NCBI GenBank assembly: GCA_963971225.1
Contig: OZ020268.1
Span: 46,178,404 to 46,242,403, forward strand
DNA: 64,000 nucleotides
From: Melieria omissa
Lineage: Eukaryota; Arthropoda; Insecta; Diptera; Ulidiidae
Direction of reading: 5' to 3'
Shown here: piece by piece, positions 36,101-46,739 of the stretch
Layout of the letters: every line of letters starts with the position of its first letter
How positions within the stretch are numbered: the stretch's first letter is position 1
Made by a program: the position numbers and the translations under genes
The notes under the pieces: model-generated
The model's input: the letters and a program-made list of their open reading frames with translations, nothing else
The model's database searches: none
Told to the model about the DNA's origin: nothing

Positions 36101-39100
36101 CCCCAATATTCATACCTTTACTCTGGTACACATACTGTGTTTCCAGTATCCATACTTCAGTATCCGTACCCTTATCTTAGTAGCTTGGTACTTATTCTTT
36201 GGTGTCCATAAATCGGTGTCCATGCCTTTGGGACTGGACCCACACTGTGGTACCCATACTTATCTATATCCTTTCTGTGGTACAAATGTCCATACTGTCA
36301 TTCCCACACTGGTATCCATACTGTGGTTCCAATACTCATACTTCAGGATCTATATTCTTTCTATAGTACCAATACCTTGGTACTTATACCTTGGTGTTTA
36401 CACATCGGTGCCCATATACCTTGGGTACTGCACCCAAGCTGTGGTGCCCATACTTATCTATACTCATACTTCGGTACAAATGTCCATACTCGAATACCCT
36501 TACTGGTACTCTGGTGCCCATACTGTGGTACTTATACTCAACGCTGAAATCGTAGCTGGTTGGCAACCTGATTGAGAGATCTGCGAAGTCTTAACTGTAG
36601 AAAAATCATCTGGATGTCCGAGAGTCATCTCACTCTTTTTAAATAAATTAAACGCTTTGAAAATAAGAACACTTTTCATTCAAATATGATATGAGATCAA
36701 ACTTTCCATGTCCGTCGTTATTTTATCCCCGAAAAGGTCCGCAAAATAGAAAAAAATGACTTACCGCAAGTGCATCTCAAGCATTGCCTGAAGAATTCTT
36801 CACATGTTGCATACATTCTATTCTTGCATACAAAAAGTTTTAAAACTTAAATTCCCTCATTTACATCTAACAATCATTGGCGAGTTTACTGTCTTGGAAT
36901 GTAATACAAAATTCAAAAGTCAAAGCTTTGTAAACTGGTCTGTAATAAAGCTTTTAAGCTCTCAAAAATTAAGGCAAACCATTTGCTTCATGCTCAAAGA
37001 TCACAAATCTTTCTGGCTCAACGTTTGCTGTTCTTCACTATTCAGTTTAGTGAGCTTAAAAGCTTTCATACGACAGATCTCAGTCAGCGCTTTAGTGCTT
37101 TAAGTCCGCAACCATAAGAAGTCTCCCAGCTTTTGGGCGGTGAACAATTTTAAGTGAAACTATGCATTAAAAATAAAAAACAAAATTCCGGAATCCAACG
37201 TTCCCGCGCGTGTTGGTTCTTGGTATCCCCCACTACGCTTTTCTTCGCAGTTTTCTAGGCTCCTCGTAAACAACAAAAAAGTCGCTTTTCGTTACGCTCA
37301 TTTTTATTTGTTTCTTGTGTGTTTTATGTTTTGTTTTATGTATTTTTTATATTTATTTCTTAAACATTTTCGTGTTTTATGTGTTTTCTACTCCTTCCCA
37401 TGCACTTGTTTTCTTTGTCCCGGTAATCAATTCTATTGAAATTTCAGCACTCGAATCTTACACGTCTGCAAAGCAAAACCGCTCAACTTTTTAACGACAA
37501 AATTCCAAATCCACCTTTTCTTGCATCAGACACCACTGCTCTCTTGGCCTCATTTTGCTTTGAGTCGGTTTTGCTTTGGCGTCCTTCATCAATCAAATTG
37601 GCGCACTGTACCTAAAATTCAAATTTCAACTACCCAATCACCTATCTTGCTCTACTCCTGCCATACTATCATCCAACCGTTCTTTCTGTCACTTGTGCTA
37701 CGTCCTACGTCCTGTTCGCCTTATGTGTACTTCACTGTGTGACTTCACCACTCACAACCGGCCACTGCGTCCATTAGGAAAAAACACCGCTTACAGCGCC
37801 AACTATTTGTTTCTGTGTGTGTATGTCTCTTTCCCGTACGCTTCCACGCCACGCATCGCGCGATCGAACGCGTATCGCTGACACCTGACCAATTTCTCAT
37901 TTGCCTTTTTCGATTTCGCTCTGACCACCAACATAGGCGAGGAGAACCGCGATGAGAACACCGAGCAGCCAGACGACTACACCGAAGAGCCATCACAGCC
38001 CGAGTTCCAGCCCCAGCCCGAGCCGGAGCCCGAATCCGAACCCGAAACCACCGACTTTGAGGCATCCGGCGAGCCTGGGGTCTCCACCGAGCGCAGTCCC
38101 CTCTTCACGCCGGACGTTGGCTGCCGCGGCGACGCCACGTTTACGTGCTACATGAGCGGTCACAAGATCTGCGACGAGCAACGCTGCGACAACCAAGAAG
38201 ACTGTCCCGACGGCGAGGATGAGGACAACTGTCCCGAAGACGAGAATGTGCCGCCGTATGGTGGCGACAACGACGTCGATCCTTATGACAGGGGTATGAT
38301 TAACACTGTGTGCGTCTGTGCTCACCTCGTTGAGCCGCATCCCCTCGCCCTGTAACATCTGTTTCCCCCCTCCCCCAACAACCCCCACCCGCCCAACTTC
38401 CTTTACCCCGCTGTGTGTGTCCACAATGTCCATTAGTGTCTTTCAAAGTGTTTTGTTCTTGGCCTCAAATGTTTGTAGGTTTACCCAGTCGTCCCAACGT
38501 TCGTTCACTCATTTTTCAATATTTTGAAAATTGTATTTTTTTTTAATATTTTTTTTTTTCATTTATTAAACATTTTTTATTTTGAACGTTTTAATTACTA
38601 TAGTTAGTTCCTCTAACCGTTGTAGCCAATCCGTAGATTGTTTCATACATTTTTTATAAAAATTAATCCTTTTCAAATTTCCGTATCGGCGAATTCCAAA
38701 ACGGTTTTGCGCCCAAAACGCGATAATGCAATTCCTGTAGCAACTCAGACACGTTCGACTATTTCACGGTAGTTTAGTTTAACTCAGTTATCGCACTTTT
38801 ACAGTAAACTTAGTCACAACGTTGCGTCGAGTCTCTTCCAAATTCTGCAAATGTTTACTAACGGCGACTATGGAGAAGCATTTGATGACAGAATGTTGGA
38901 ATTGCTGTAAATACTATAGTCAATATATAGCAGTTCATGTGTACATTTTCATACCGAATCCAAGTACTCATGTAGTCACTTGATGAGCCGATTACGCGCC
39001 GAAAAGCCATTGCGTTGTATATTAATCGTTATCCACTTGGCCATGTTTACAGTTTGCTCCGAATCTGAATTCAAATGTGACGATCGTTGCTTGCCCAGAG

Positions 39101-39184
39101 AGTATCTCTGCAACGGTATCCACGAGTGCATCGACCGTTCGGACGAGGAAAACTGTCCACAAGTCGACGGACAAGGCGGTCAAG
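32593..39184 (+). CDS. trol: Perlecan-type heparan sulfate proteoglycan core protein, N-terminal part (six exons, partial at both ends)
   Basis: Six exons (32593-33151, 33212-33383, 33534-33697, 34589-35338, 37937-38293, 39053-39184) join in one frame to 711 codons plus one base. Order of parts: acidic then basic linker with an EEGSG glycosaminoglycan site; SEA domain (about residues 187-298); Gly-Tyr-Asp repeat; LDLa 1 and 2; Glu/Pro-rich linker; LDLa 3; LDLa 4. SEA followed by LDLa modules in a secreted acidic protein is the N-terminal plan of perlecan, the basement-membrane proteoglycan called trol in Drosophila. Every junction from exon 3 onward is phase 1, the usual phase for shuffled LDLa modules. 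The signal-peptide exon is upstream and unseen; laminin-type and Ig domains would lie beyond the window. Other SEA-LDLa proteins (matriptase, enteropeptidase types) are less likely because no transmembrane, CUB or protease part is seen and the linkers are long and acidic. Confidence 0.78.
33212..33383 (+). CDS. trol: Perlecan-type gene, exon B: SEA domain, first half
   Basis: The acceptor TTGTTGCAG and the phase-1 join make a Trp codon across the intron (T plus GG). The exon reads RTLFTINEPWTQGF, then an amphipathic segment EFMELHRQLETAFRDLF, an acidic turn (HDDDD is part of it) and MRATLLSVT. This fits the first strand and helices of a SEA domain and aligns well by eye with the perlecan SEA domain (a strand, 'xFxEL...VxxxFxxLF', then 'LLSV'). 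The donor GTGAGT leaves phase 2. Confidence 0.82.
33534..33697 (+). CDS. trol: Perlecan-type gene, exon C: SEA domain, second half
   Basis: The acceptor TACTACCTTCAG joins in phase 2 and rebuilds a Thr codon. The exon reads TPTNDNYKVYVVVQLELPEE, the helix TNFGETLRKQIS, then DIDERYYFKRVEG. The beta-strand 'VYVVVQLEL' and the closing 'YYFKRV' match the second half of a SEA domain. The GSVVV-type autocleavage motif of mucin SEA domains is not present, so cleavage is not expected. The donor GTAAGT leaves phase 1. Confidence 0.82.
33698..34588 (+). other. trol: Intron of the perlecan-type gene (891 bp)
   Basis: GTAAGT to ATCATTAG, AT-rich, with no exon-like segment or repeat recognised. Confidence 0.75.
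34589..35338 (+). CDS. trol: Perlecan-type gene, exon D: Gly-Tyr-Asp repeats plus LDLa 1 and LDLa 2
   Basis: The exon begins with an acidic lead (DEDEPIDYGSDTLV). It continues with a repeat region (34663-34974) of ten GGY[DE]D units, mostly GGYDDGRGE or GGYDDGRGQ, plus a final DGYDRD. Two LDLa modules follow. LDLa 1 (35014-35133) has six cysteines and ends CPDESDEDEALC. LDLa 2 (35212-35331) has six cysteines and ends CSDGSDEAEEIC. The DxSDE pattern supplies the calcium-binding acidic residues of functional LDLa modules. They are joined by a Pro/Gln-rich linker. The donor is GTAGTG (phase 1), weaker than its neighbours; without splicing the frame stays open for 50 more codons to a stop at 35488-35490. 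Confidence 0.88.
34663..34974 (+). repeat. trol: Coding tandem repeat, GGYDDGRG[EQ]
   Basis: About eleven units of 27-42 bp lie in frame inside exon D. The core GGTTACGATGATGGTCGTGG varies mainly at third codon positions, and the residue after GGYDD alternates among Gly, Asn and Gln. The protein is Gly/Asp/Tyr-rich and probably disordered. The conserved reading frame and synonymous variation argue for selection on the protein sequence. Confidence 0.9.
35339..37936 (+). other. trol: Intron of the perlecan-type gene (2598 bp)
   Basis: It runs from GTAGTG to ACCAACATAG. It contains a minisatellite (35935-36545, listed separately), AT-rich sequence, and a pyrimidine-rich 3' third (37300-37930). 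No further LDLa-like exon was recognised on reading through it. Confidence 0.65.
35935..36545. repeat. Minisatellite of ~12-24 bp TGGTACCCATACTG units in an intron
   Basis: Variants of (TG)TGGTACCCATAC and TTGGTATCCATACT repeat for about 600 bp. A larger duplication is visible: TGGGACTGGACCCACACTGTGG-like sequence at about 36228 matches TGGGTACTGCACCCAAGCTGTGG-like sequence at about 36422. Confidence 0.88.
37937..38293 (+). CDS. trol: Perlecan-type gene, exon E: Glu/Pro linker plus LDLa 3
   Basis: The phase-1 join rebuilds a Gly codon. The exon encodes an acidic Pro/Glu/Gln linker (QPEFQPQPEPEPESEPETT, then DFEASGEPG, which has a second possible Ser-Gly glycosaminoglycan site). LDLa 3 follows (38122-38232): six cysteines, CDNQEDCPDGEDEDNC at the end. 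The usual SDE is EDE here, which keeps the acidic ligands. An acidic tail (DENVPPYGGDNDVDPYDRG) leads to a GTATGA donor in phase 1. Confidence 0.86.
38294..39052 (+). other. trol: Intron of the perlecan-type gene (759 bp), with a possible internal start
   Basis: It runs from GTATGA to ATGTTTACAG. A C-rich stretch lies at 38362-38400 and poly-T at 38536-38580. The last 130 bp are open in the frame of the next exon from 38920 on and include an ATG at 38983 (see findings). A 19-codon ATG-initiated frame lies at 38851-38910. The acceptor has a weak pyrimidine tract. Confidence 0.6.
39053..39184 (+). CDS. trol: Perlecan-type gene, exon F: LDLa 4
   Basis: A 132-bp exon, phase 1 on both sides, holds exactly one LDLa module (39055-39156). 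The six cysteines read VC, KC, RC, LC, EC, NC, and the end is CIDRSDEENC with the full calcium-binding acidic set. A short Gly/Gln tail (DGQGGQG) precedes a perfect GTGAGT donor. Its symmetric phase would allow skipping or duplication without frame damage, as is common for LDLa exons. It is the last exon found; the next must lie past 64000 or be too short or diverged to recognise. Confidence 0.86.
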
Positions 39185-40015
39185 GTGAGTTTGCTTTTGT
39201 TGTTTTATTTATGTTAATTACCTTTGGAACTAAAAAATAGATAATAAGATAAGATTGAATAGTGCTGTTTCGAACATGTTTGAAATTTAAGGAATAGTTT
39301 TATAAAAACAAAAAGTTTAAGTATACTAAGAAATGCCTGACTAGCAACATTGCCGATTCGAAAAGGGGCTACACTTTCTAAAACTTTTAAACTAAGAATT
39401 TTTATCACCGGAACCGAGTACTTCTAAGTGCATTTTGTGGTTTTGTATTTTGCGGTCAAGGATGACAATTTTCATTGCAACTACTGAATCTTTCAGTACG
39501 CTGCATTCCTTGTGACTAAAATCACCTCCACTGGATGCCTTTTTGTGCCTCTATTTCTTGTTTAGCCATACAGAGATCTGCCGCAATCATCGAACTCCTT
39601 AATCTCCGTAATGGACCTGATTAGAGAGTTTTCATTTCTATCTAATTTCCCTAATTTTTAAGTCACGTCTTTACTACAATAAATCTTTTCAAGCTCCATA
39701 ACTCACCCGAAAAAGTACGCCATAAGTTAGCTCAAGTAGATCTTTTTGACCAAAGCTCCAATCACATGGGCTACCAGGATTATCCAAGGCACCCTTTTTT
39801 CTTCGCCCATACCGTTCTCCCGATGCAAAAGAAGAAAAGATTGTAACCCGTTCCTGGGGTTTAAGGGAGCCCGGTCTTTAATGTAAAGTGTAATAAGTAG
39901 AATGAAGCCTTAGAAGAAGATAGGATCTTGGCCTCTCGAGCCTGGATTTTCTCGTCGCAACCTTACATACATTGACACTAAATATAAGTCTTGTTGATTT
40001 CTGAAAACAGTCTCT
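39185..40015 (+). other. Start of the last visible intron
   Basis: GTGAGT donor, then AT-rich intronic sequence. No exon is recognised from here to the end of the window. Confidence 0.6.
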
Positions 40016-40400
40016 GTGGTTAGGTTAGGTTGTAATGGCTGGCTCTGCAAGAGCCACACTCGTTTTGAAATGTGTATGCAACATTGTCTTTCCAACATAT
40101 GTTAAAGCACACATTTCAAGTGGACGGGAGAAGGCAGGGAGGGGACCTACAGTTTAAAGCCAAGTCCTAACAGCGGTTGGCAGTTTTTTCTTTAACATTT
40201 GCAGATTTTGCCATTGCCTGCTAAGACTGTACTTGTGCGATTCTTGGTATTCTCATCTGCTTCACGTGCATAGCGATAGAAATAGATTAGCGTTTCACCA
40301 GCCCGAGCTGGGAATCGAACCAAGGGCCTCGGTATGAAAAGCCGAAAAAAAGCCGATAGATCCAAACCCAGTTGTTAAAGCAGTCAGCTACTTACGAATT
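40016..40400 (-). mobile_element. SINE-like repeat with a tRNA-type B box
   Basis: Read on the minus strand, the segment contains CTTGGTTCGATTCCCAG (about 40308-40324). This is a T-arm-like stem and loop whose core GGTTCGATTCC fits the Pol III B box. The + strand part TGAAATGTGTATGCAACA, then TTCCAACATATGTT and GGCAGTTTTTTCTTT is shared with 48195-48295. CACCAGCCSGAGCT then GGAATCGAACC is shared with 47813-47842. The left end is GGTTAGGTTG. A clear A box was not found. Confidence 0.55.
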
Positions 40401-40529
40401 CTCCAAACTAAACTGGAACCCTTTAGGTTTCATTGCCCCAATGGGGTCTTTGTACGGATAGCTACCTAATACCAAAGAAAATTAAGGTACCACATCATAT
40501 TCTTTGCTAATACTGTCTGCATACTGATT

Positions 40530-40870
40530 GTATCGTTGCCGAAATCCAACTTCTGAACTTCAACAGCAACAGAAGTTCCCTAAAATGAAGTTGAGAAGGC
40601 CTCACGACAAGCTGATATCTTAGAATTCGAGCTGACTCCCCACCGTGACGGGGTTGGAGATATTGTGTAATGTCCGTATCTTTGCCGGAATCCAATTTCG
40701 AAACTTCAACAGCGATAATTCCGCCAGAATGAAGTTGAGAAGGCCTCAGAGCAAACCGGTATCTAAGAATTCGAACGGAGAAGGTGACTGATTGGAGAAG
40801 TGACATCCCACCGAGACGGATTTGGAGGTGTTTTGCAATATCCATATCCTAGTCGAACTCCAACAATGCA
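40530..40870. repeat. Tandem ~150-bp duplication, two copies and a partial third
   Basis: CCGRAATCCAAYTTC, AACTTCAACAGC, AATGAAGTTGAGAAGGCCTCA and CCCACCG recur with offsets of about 146 bp or more. The start of a third copy (AGTCGAACTCCAAC) is at about 40850. No gene is seen. Confidence 0.75.
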
Positions 40871-42555
40871 CTAAATAGGAGATACCTTTTCGGGGTTGTT
40901 CGGCTGCTTTTTAATAGATGAATAAAGTGGTTCGATATCAATTCATTTGCCAAATGGTTCTTGGATTTGATCCATACATACTTTAACGGTGTTGGACAAA
41001 GGGTTTTAGAGACGTCACAGGCCAATGAAATAGCGAAATGGGAAACACTAATTTAGAGGATTTTTCGCTCAGATCAGACATAAAAGAACACACTTTCTAA
41101 ATGGGGACAGAAGAGAATCTAGACAGCTACTCATGCTAGGTCGGACTCAGTAGTTTCTGTGCTCAAAGAATACTCCTTAATAAGAGAATAGCTGATAGAG
41201 TAGGATTACTGGCTCTATGACTTAAGTATATCATTGTTGTCGTTCTGAAGGACCACGGATTTGCACTGCCAATGTCAGCCCCTGAACAAGAAGGGGCCAC
41301 AAATTCTAGGCTCCTCGTTTTTTCCACCAAACCAGATACTCAAACATGAGCCATCAATTTGTACTCGATATCTTTCCCACTGAACTTGATTTTTTCTAAT
41401 TAAGCCAACATTTGCCGAAAAGAAAATCGCCAGCTGCGAAAAGCTATAAATAAAAATAGTTGCATGTCGAAACTATTCAAACACTTGACCAACTATGACC
41501 ACTTGAAAAATTCTCATTAATTTTTGCACATTCGAAGAACAATCGAAAATTCTCCAAAATCACGCAAGCACGAATTTTTCATATTAAATGCAAATATATA
41601 CATAGATATATGTTTAAAATATTTGGCAATGTTTGTTGAAGATTTACATAGAATTCAAAGCAATTCAACGAATTTCGTCCTGACATGGCACATTTCCACT
41701 GAAGCTATAACAACAAATTTATTAATTTAGAAAATTTCAATGTTATTAGAAAATCTGCACTTTTCATGCGCGACTCACAAACAAGAACAACAACTAAAAA
41801 TAATCTGTGGTGGCAAATGACTTCGGCGAAAAAACAAAATCACGACATGCAAATAAACACTCCCCGCTGCACAATTGCACAGTACAAAAACAATTTGAAG
41901 CGGATTAAAATTACGCCCATTCTACGCGCTCAGCGCTCAGTTGGCGGCTGCTGGCTAAAGTCGAAATCCATTTCGGGCAACAGCACCCAGTGGGCCGCCA
42001 ATGTTGCAGGCAGCAAGTGGGGTTTCCAAAAAAGTGATGAAGCAGGCGGTGGGTGGAGCGGGGGAAATAGAAGCATAGAGTGTTGCAAAGAGGCGTGTTG
42101 GATTCGCCTGTTTTTTAACGTCAGCCAACGAAAGTGAATGTTGTATGGCAAAATTGCAACTTGGCTGAGATTTATGCTCGGCATATGTCAAAATCTGGAA
42201 CAACTCGTAATGAAAATAATTGAACAAACAAACTCGGGTCACAAAAACAGTCGAGTGAGAGTTGGGTGTGTTGTTAGTTAGTTAGTTTTGCATAGCGAAA
42301 GGGACATTTAATTTGGGCTGAAAGCAAAATATTTCAAGCAAATATTTCATTTATAACTACTTTTATGTTGATATTGCATTAGTTGGTCCTCAAGTGTTCA
42401 AGGAATTATTAAAGTTCTTAACTGACTACTGGGCGGTTCGAAAGTTGTACCCAGGCGCAGAGTTTTTGGCAAATGAAGGGACAAGTCTGTGAAATATATC
42501 ACGCTTTCTTGTCTCATGCTCGCTTTATTTTACAACTATGACGACATTTGTTCAA
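40871..42555. other. Non-coding stretch
   Basis: No gene is recognised. 41900-42290 is a unique CpG-richer block with overlapping open frames on both strands and no protein character. Confidence 0.45.
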
Positions 42556-42912
42556 CTGAAATAAAAATTTCTTAAATAGAACGATTCTTCTTTCAAACCA
42601 ACTCTGAAAAATTCATAAAATTTTTCAGCCGTCAAATTTAAGTATTTGGCTTGTTTGACAAATAAAGAGACAAGTCTATGTAAAATATTACATTGCCTTT
42701 TCTTATTGAAATAAAAATTCCTTAAACAAAGAGATTCTTCTTTCAAAAAATATCTGAAAAATTCATAAAATTCGACAACTATCAAATTTAATTGTTTGGA
42801 TTACTTGGCATTGAATTAAAAAAAAATTCTCAAACAGAACGATTCTTCTATCAAAACATCTCTGAAATATTCATAAATGTTTGCAACTATCAATTTTTAA
42901 TTATTTCCGGCA
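42556..42912. repeat. Three copies of a ~95-bp unit
   Basis: GATTCTTCTTTCAAA followed by TCTGAAAAATTCATAAA and CAAATTTAA-GT-TTGG-type sequence recurs at about 42582, 42730 and 42840 (offsets about 148 and 110). Confidence 0.75.
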
Positions 42913-43984
42913 AACGTTTTAAAGATTTTAATGCTCTTTTGATTCCAAATTTCGACATCAAAAATCTAAAAAAAAAACTTCAAATTTCCATTCAATATAA
43001 TTTTTGTATTTCCATCAAAACTCAAATTCTACACCGAATGACTGCAATTCGTATTCTGCACACCAACAAGCATCGATCCAACTCCAGCTATTGATTTTTA
43101 GTGCGCATTTTTATAATTAAATTTTCAAATTTACGCATAACCATTTCTAAGGTTGAACATATTTGTTGTGCGAAAAAAAATGAAAATCCCTTCTTGTGCT
43201 CGCACACGCAGCCACAGCTGAAAACAGCTGAAAAAACACTGTGCCGACCACCGCATGCGGCAAGTGAAAGTCATAATTCGTGCAAGAATGGCAGCAAAAG
43301 GGCAAAATAACAAACGCTACAACACAACACACATGTCCGCCTCCCCCGCCAGGAAATAAGTTGAACTGCAGTTAGCTGGAGTGTGTGAATGGATGCCGTA
43401 CACAGGGCCCGAACTGATGCAAAAATTTCTCGAGTTTAGGAAGGAAAAGCAAGGAAAACGTTAGAGTTTTTCGCTGGCCCAGCAAAACTGCAGCAATTGT
43501 AGGCGAATTATAGTTTGGGAACGTGAAATGGGTTCAAATCAGAACCTGGTTTTCATATGGAAAATTCAATCTGGCAGCACTTCACAGTGTTTTTTTTTAC
43601 CTTCTTGTGTCCTGTTGTAGTTCTTCTCATCGATCGAATTTGAGTAGTAAAAAAGTGTTGTGATTCAAATTGTTGTTGTAAAAATAATAAAAAAATATAT
43701 ATATTATGTATATAACCAATATGATCGTTTCAAAACTTACCGAAGCAACACTGAATCGGCAACTTGCTGTCCATTTGTTTTAATTTAACCCTTTCGGAAG
43801 CCCTACAACTCTTCCAAAACTCCTTGGAATACTTTAAATTACTGAAAAATAAGTCAATAAATTAATTTTCTAAACAAATATTAGAAAATAATTCTAAAAA
43901 AGGGAACATTTTAAAAGTTTTTCTAAAAAAATGAGTCCATTATTTTTTCAATAGACAGCTTCAGTAATCTGTATCTCGCTTTTT
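42913..43984. other. Non-coding stretch
   Basis: No gene is seen; 43180-43560 is a unique block. Nothing else is recognised. Confidence 0.45.
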
Positions 43985-45165
43985 ATAAATGCGATCGAAG
44001 TATGGTTTATGGCTTAAAAAAGATACGATTTCCTACTAAAGAAACTTCTCAGACAATTTTGTGATTGCTTGACGTAGATTTGTTTGGGTGCGCATCAAAG
44101 ATGGACATCAACAAATAGATTTTCTCCCTATTTGACAATTTTTCTTCAATAAAGGCAAAAATCGCAAGCCAGGCACTAAAAAATGTGAATGTGCCTAGGG
44201 ACCTGAGAGTTTCTATGGTCTTTTAGCAGTCAATTATGCGCAGTTTCAGTTTTGTCCATTTCGTTCCTGTAATTCTGATGCCAAAGTTACGTCACGCTCT
44301 GGTGGAAAATGTTCTTAAAATTATGGAAATCTTCATGTGGAAACGTCATGTAAGGACTGTTTCGATTGCCCATGAGCCACAAATTGACTAAAAACCCCTT
44401 TTGGATCCACTTGAATAAGGCTGCATACAAAAATAATGAAGAAGAGAATGTAGGTGGTACACGACTTAACGCAAAAAAGACCTTATGAACCGAATTTCCA
44501 TCTACGAAAAATCGGAAAAATCGAGCAATTTTTGAAACGAGTGATTACTGGTAATGCAAAGCGAATCACTTACGACAGCATCAAACGAAAAGAGTTGCGA
44601 TCGAATTGCGAATAGCCGACAAAAACGATGGCCAAGCCAGTATTGGCGGTCAGGAAGTTCAGGTTTTGCCTTAGTAGAGTTAGCAAAGAAACATCTAATC
44701 ATATACTATGGGCTAGTTACTCTCTTAGGGCCAATCTCTTAATTTGGATCTGTACTGCCAACAGTTCAATCATCTGAAGAATTCAATTGCCCAGAAATGA
44801 CAAACTTTTGCCAATAGGACATGAACTGTGTTCCTACTGAACAACACAAAACTACACACATCGATAGTGACTCGCCAGAAACTCTGAAAACTTGGTTGGG
44901 AGGTTCATAAGCATTCACCTTATAGTCCGAACCTGGCCTCAAGTGGTTATGTCCATGGGGAATGATTTTGCTGGTAAAAAATGTGCCTCAAGAGAAGTTT
45001 GTGGAAAGTGACTGCCCCAGTTTTTTGTTAATAGAGACAACAATTTCTACGGAGAGTCATAATGGAATTACATAAAAAATGGCAACAACTTATTGAACCA
45101 AATGGTGCTTTTTTGACACTAAATAAGTTCATTCCAAGCTTCAATGTTATGCAAACATAATAGAT
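43985..45165 (+). mobile_element. Mariner element copy 2, dead
   Basis: Collinear with copy 1 from TATGGCTT near the left (44012) through CTAAAGAAACTT, CGCATCAAAGATGGACA and a helix-turn-helix-like part (44325-44425, ending LNKAAYKNN). A C-terminal part follows (about 44930-45140: MGNDFAGKK, CLKRSLWK-type, then LHKKWQQLIEPNGAFLT-like sequence). Many stops and shifts are present. It is continuous where copy 1 carries its ~290-bp insertion. Confidence 0.85.
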
Positions 45166-45237
45166 TTCTTTTTACCTTCAAATACCTTCTTATTCCTTTT
45201 ATCTTCTTCTTATTCTACCTTCTTTATATCATAAAAT

Positions 45238-45350
45238 TTGTAATAAGTTATTGAGCAAAACATTGCATATTTTACCTAAATTGGATCATTCTAACTATGC
45301 TAAATAAAACCATCAATTTCATGCAAAAATAATGGATTTCTCTCTATTAC
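45238..45350 (+). mobile_element. Extra fragment of the mariner 3' end
   Basis: AAGTTATTGAGCAAAA, TTGCATATTT and TTTCATGCAAAAATAA match the last ~110 bp of mariner copy 1 (24303-24380). The fragment lies about 75 bp after copy 2, in the same orientation. Confidence 0.75.
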
Positions 45351-46739
45351 ACTTAAAATTTTTTTATTTTGATTTAAAGAACAAAAGCTCTGCCGAAATC
45401 GAAAAATGTTTACTATAAATATACTCATCTGAGAGGGTTAAATGTATTTTTATAAAAACAATGAACTGCGTAGTGATTAAATTTTAGCAGTGTTGCATTG
45501 TTTGTCATACATGCTGTTGTTGTGCCTTTTTACTCGTTCCCAATGACACCACGGACGCTGTGAAGTTTTGTTGTAAAAGCGTCCGCCTCCTTTTTTCATG
45601 TACGCAACACTCCCACTGGGCGCATTGCTGTTTTTATTCATACAAAAAATATGCAAATTTATTACTTATACCAAAACACAGACACACAATTAGGAAAAGG
45701 GAACCAAAGGAATTTTGACTTTCTAAAAATGTATTTTCGTTTTTTGTTCAATCCTTGGTTCTTTGTTGTAATTTAAGGCAAAATATATTCAAGAAAATAT
45801 ACTTGAAAATATATACAACAAAATGTAGATGAAAATATGTGGCCCACAGTTGGTATTTCTCCCAGCTGAGTTATAGGTTTCATACTATTTATCGATACTT
45901 ATTATGCCCGAGGATCTAATATTGAGTTCTGTGTGATAACCCATATGTCAAATGATGAATTCATAGACCCGCTCAAGCACTCACCCAACTACTACACACA
46001 CACACACACATGTGGCACCCCAAAGAAATTATTACCATATAATTTCCCATTTGTAATATGTAAAAATATTTTTGTTAAACATGCCAATTTGTTTGTTTTA
46101 CCTGATCGTTACTTGCCTCACCGATCTGTGCGCCCACCAATCATTTTTAATTGCCACAAAAACTCATGCCAGCAAATTTACGATTTCCACGGTAATAAAT
46201 TTAACAAGTAGCATTAAAATGGATGTGGTCGGAGTAATAGAACAGACGGCAGCAGGCGGCGTCTTGGTTGGTTTTGCATCTAATAGCGAAAAAATAATGC
46301 AACATTTCCTCGCATAATTTGCCAGCAATATGAAGAATTGGAATTTGCATTTTATATGCATACATGAGTCGAGTGGAAATTCGAATGTGCTGAGGCTACA
46401 AGGATTTCCAGACGTTGGATGAATTCCGAAATCGGTGCTAAATACATTTATATGTATAACTGGTCGGATATGTCACATGAAAGACCCGACTTTCGGTTCT
46501 GAAATATATAATACAAATGTTTAGTTTTGTTCCGAATGTCTTCGGAACACAAGAAGTTGAAAAGCTTGAAAGTTAGTTTCCTACTTTTTAACTTTCATCC
46601 AATGTGTATAACCAGTCTGAGTTTCACCAAAGGAAGTTTCAATTTTTTATACTTTTAGAGTTAATTATATCACTTCTGACTTGTTAAAAACATTAAAGAT
46701 TCCCAAAGCGTTTTAAGATTCATTATGGGGCACAAGTAG
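45351..46739. other. Non-coding stretch
   Basis: AT-rich with a CA run (45996-46010). An open frame with an ATG at 46081 starts hydrophobic but has no supporting splice or domain context. Confidence 0.45.

Noticed and set aside
42030..42060. SDEAGG near 42040 as part of an LDLa exon
   Set aside because: No cysteine pattern or calcium-binding DxSDE-C end follows.
46081..46317. ATG-initiated frame starting hydrophobic (MPICLFYLIVTCL)
   Set aside because: Considered as a signal-peptide exon, but it lies downstream of the LDLa exons, has Asp soon after the hydrophobic run, and no convincing donor or partner exon.
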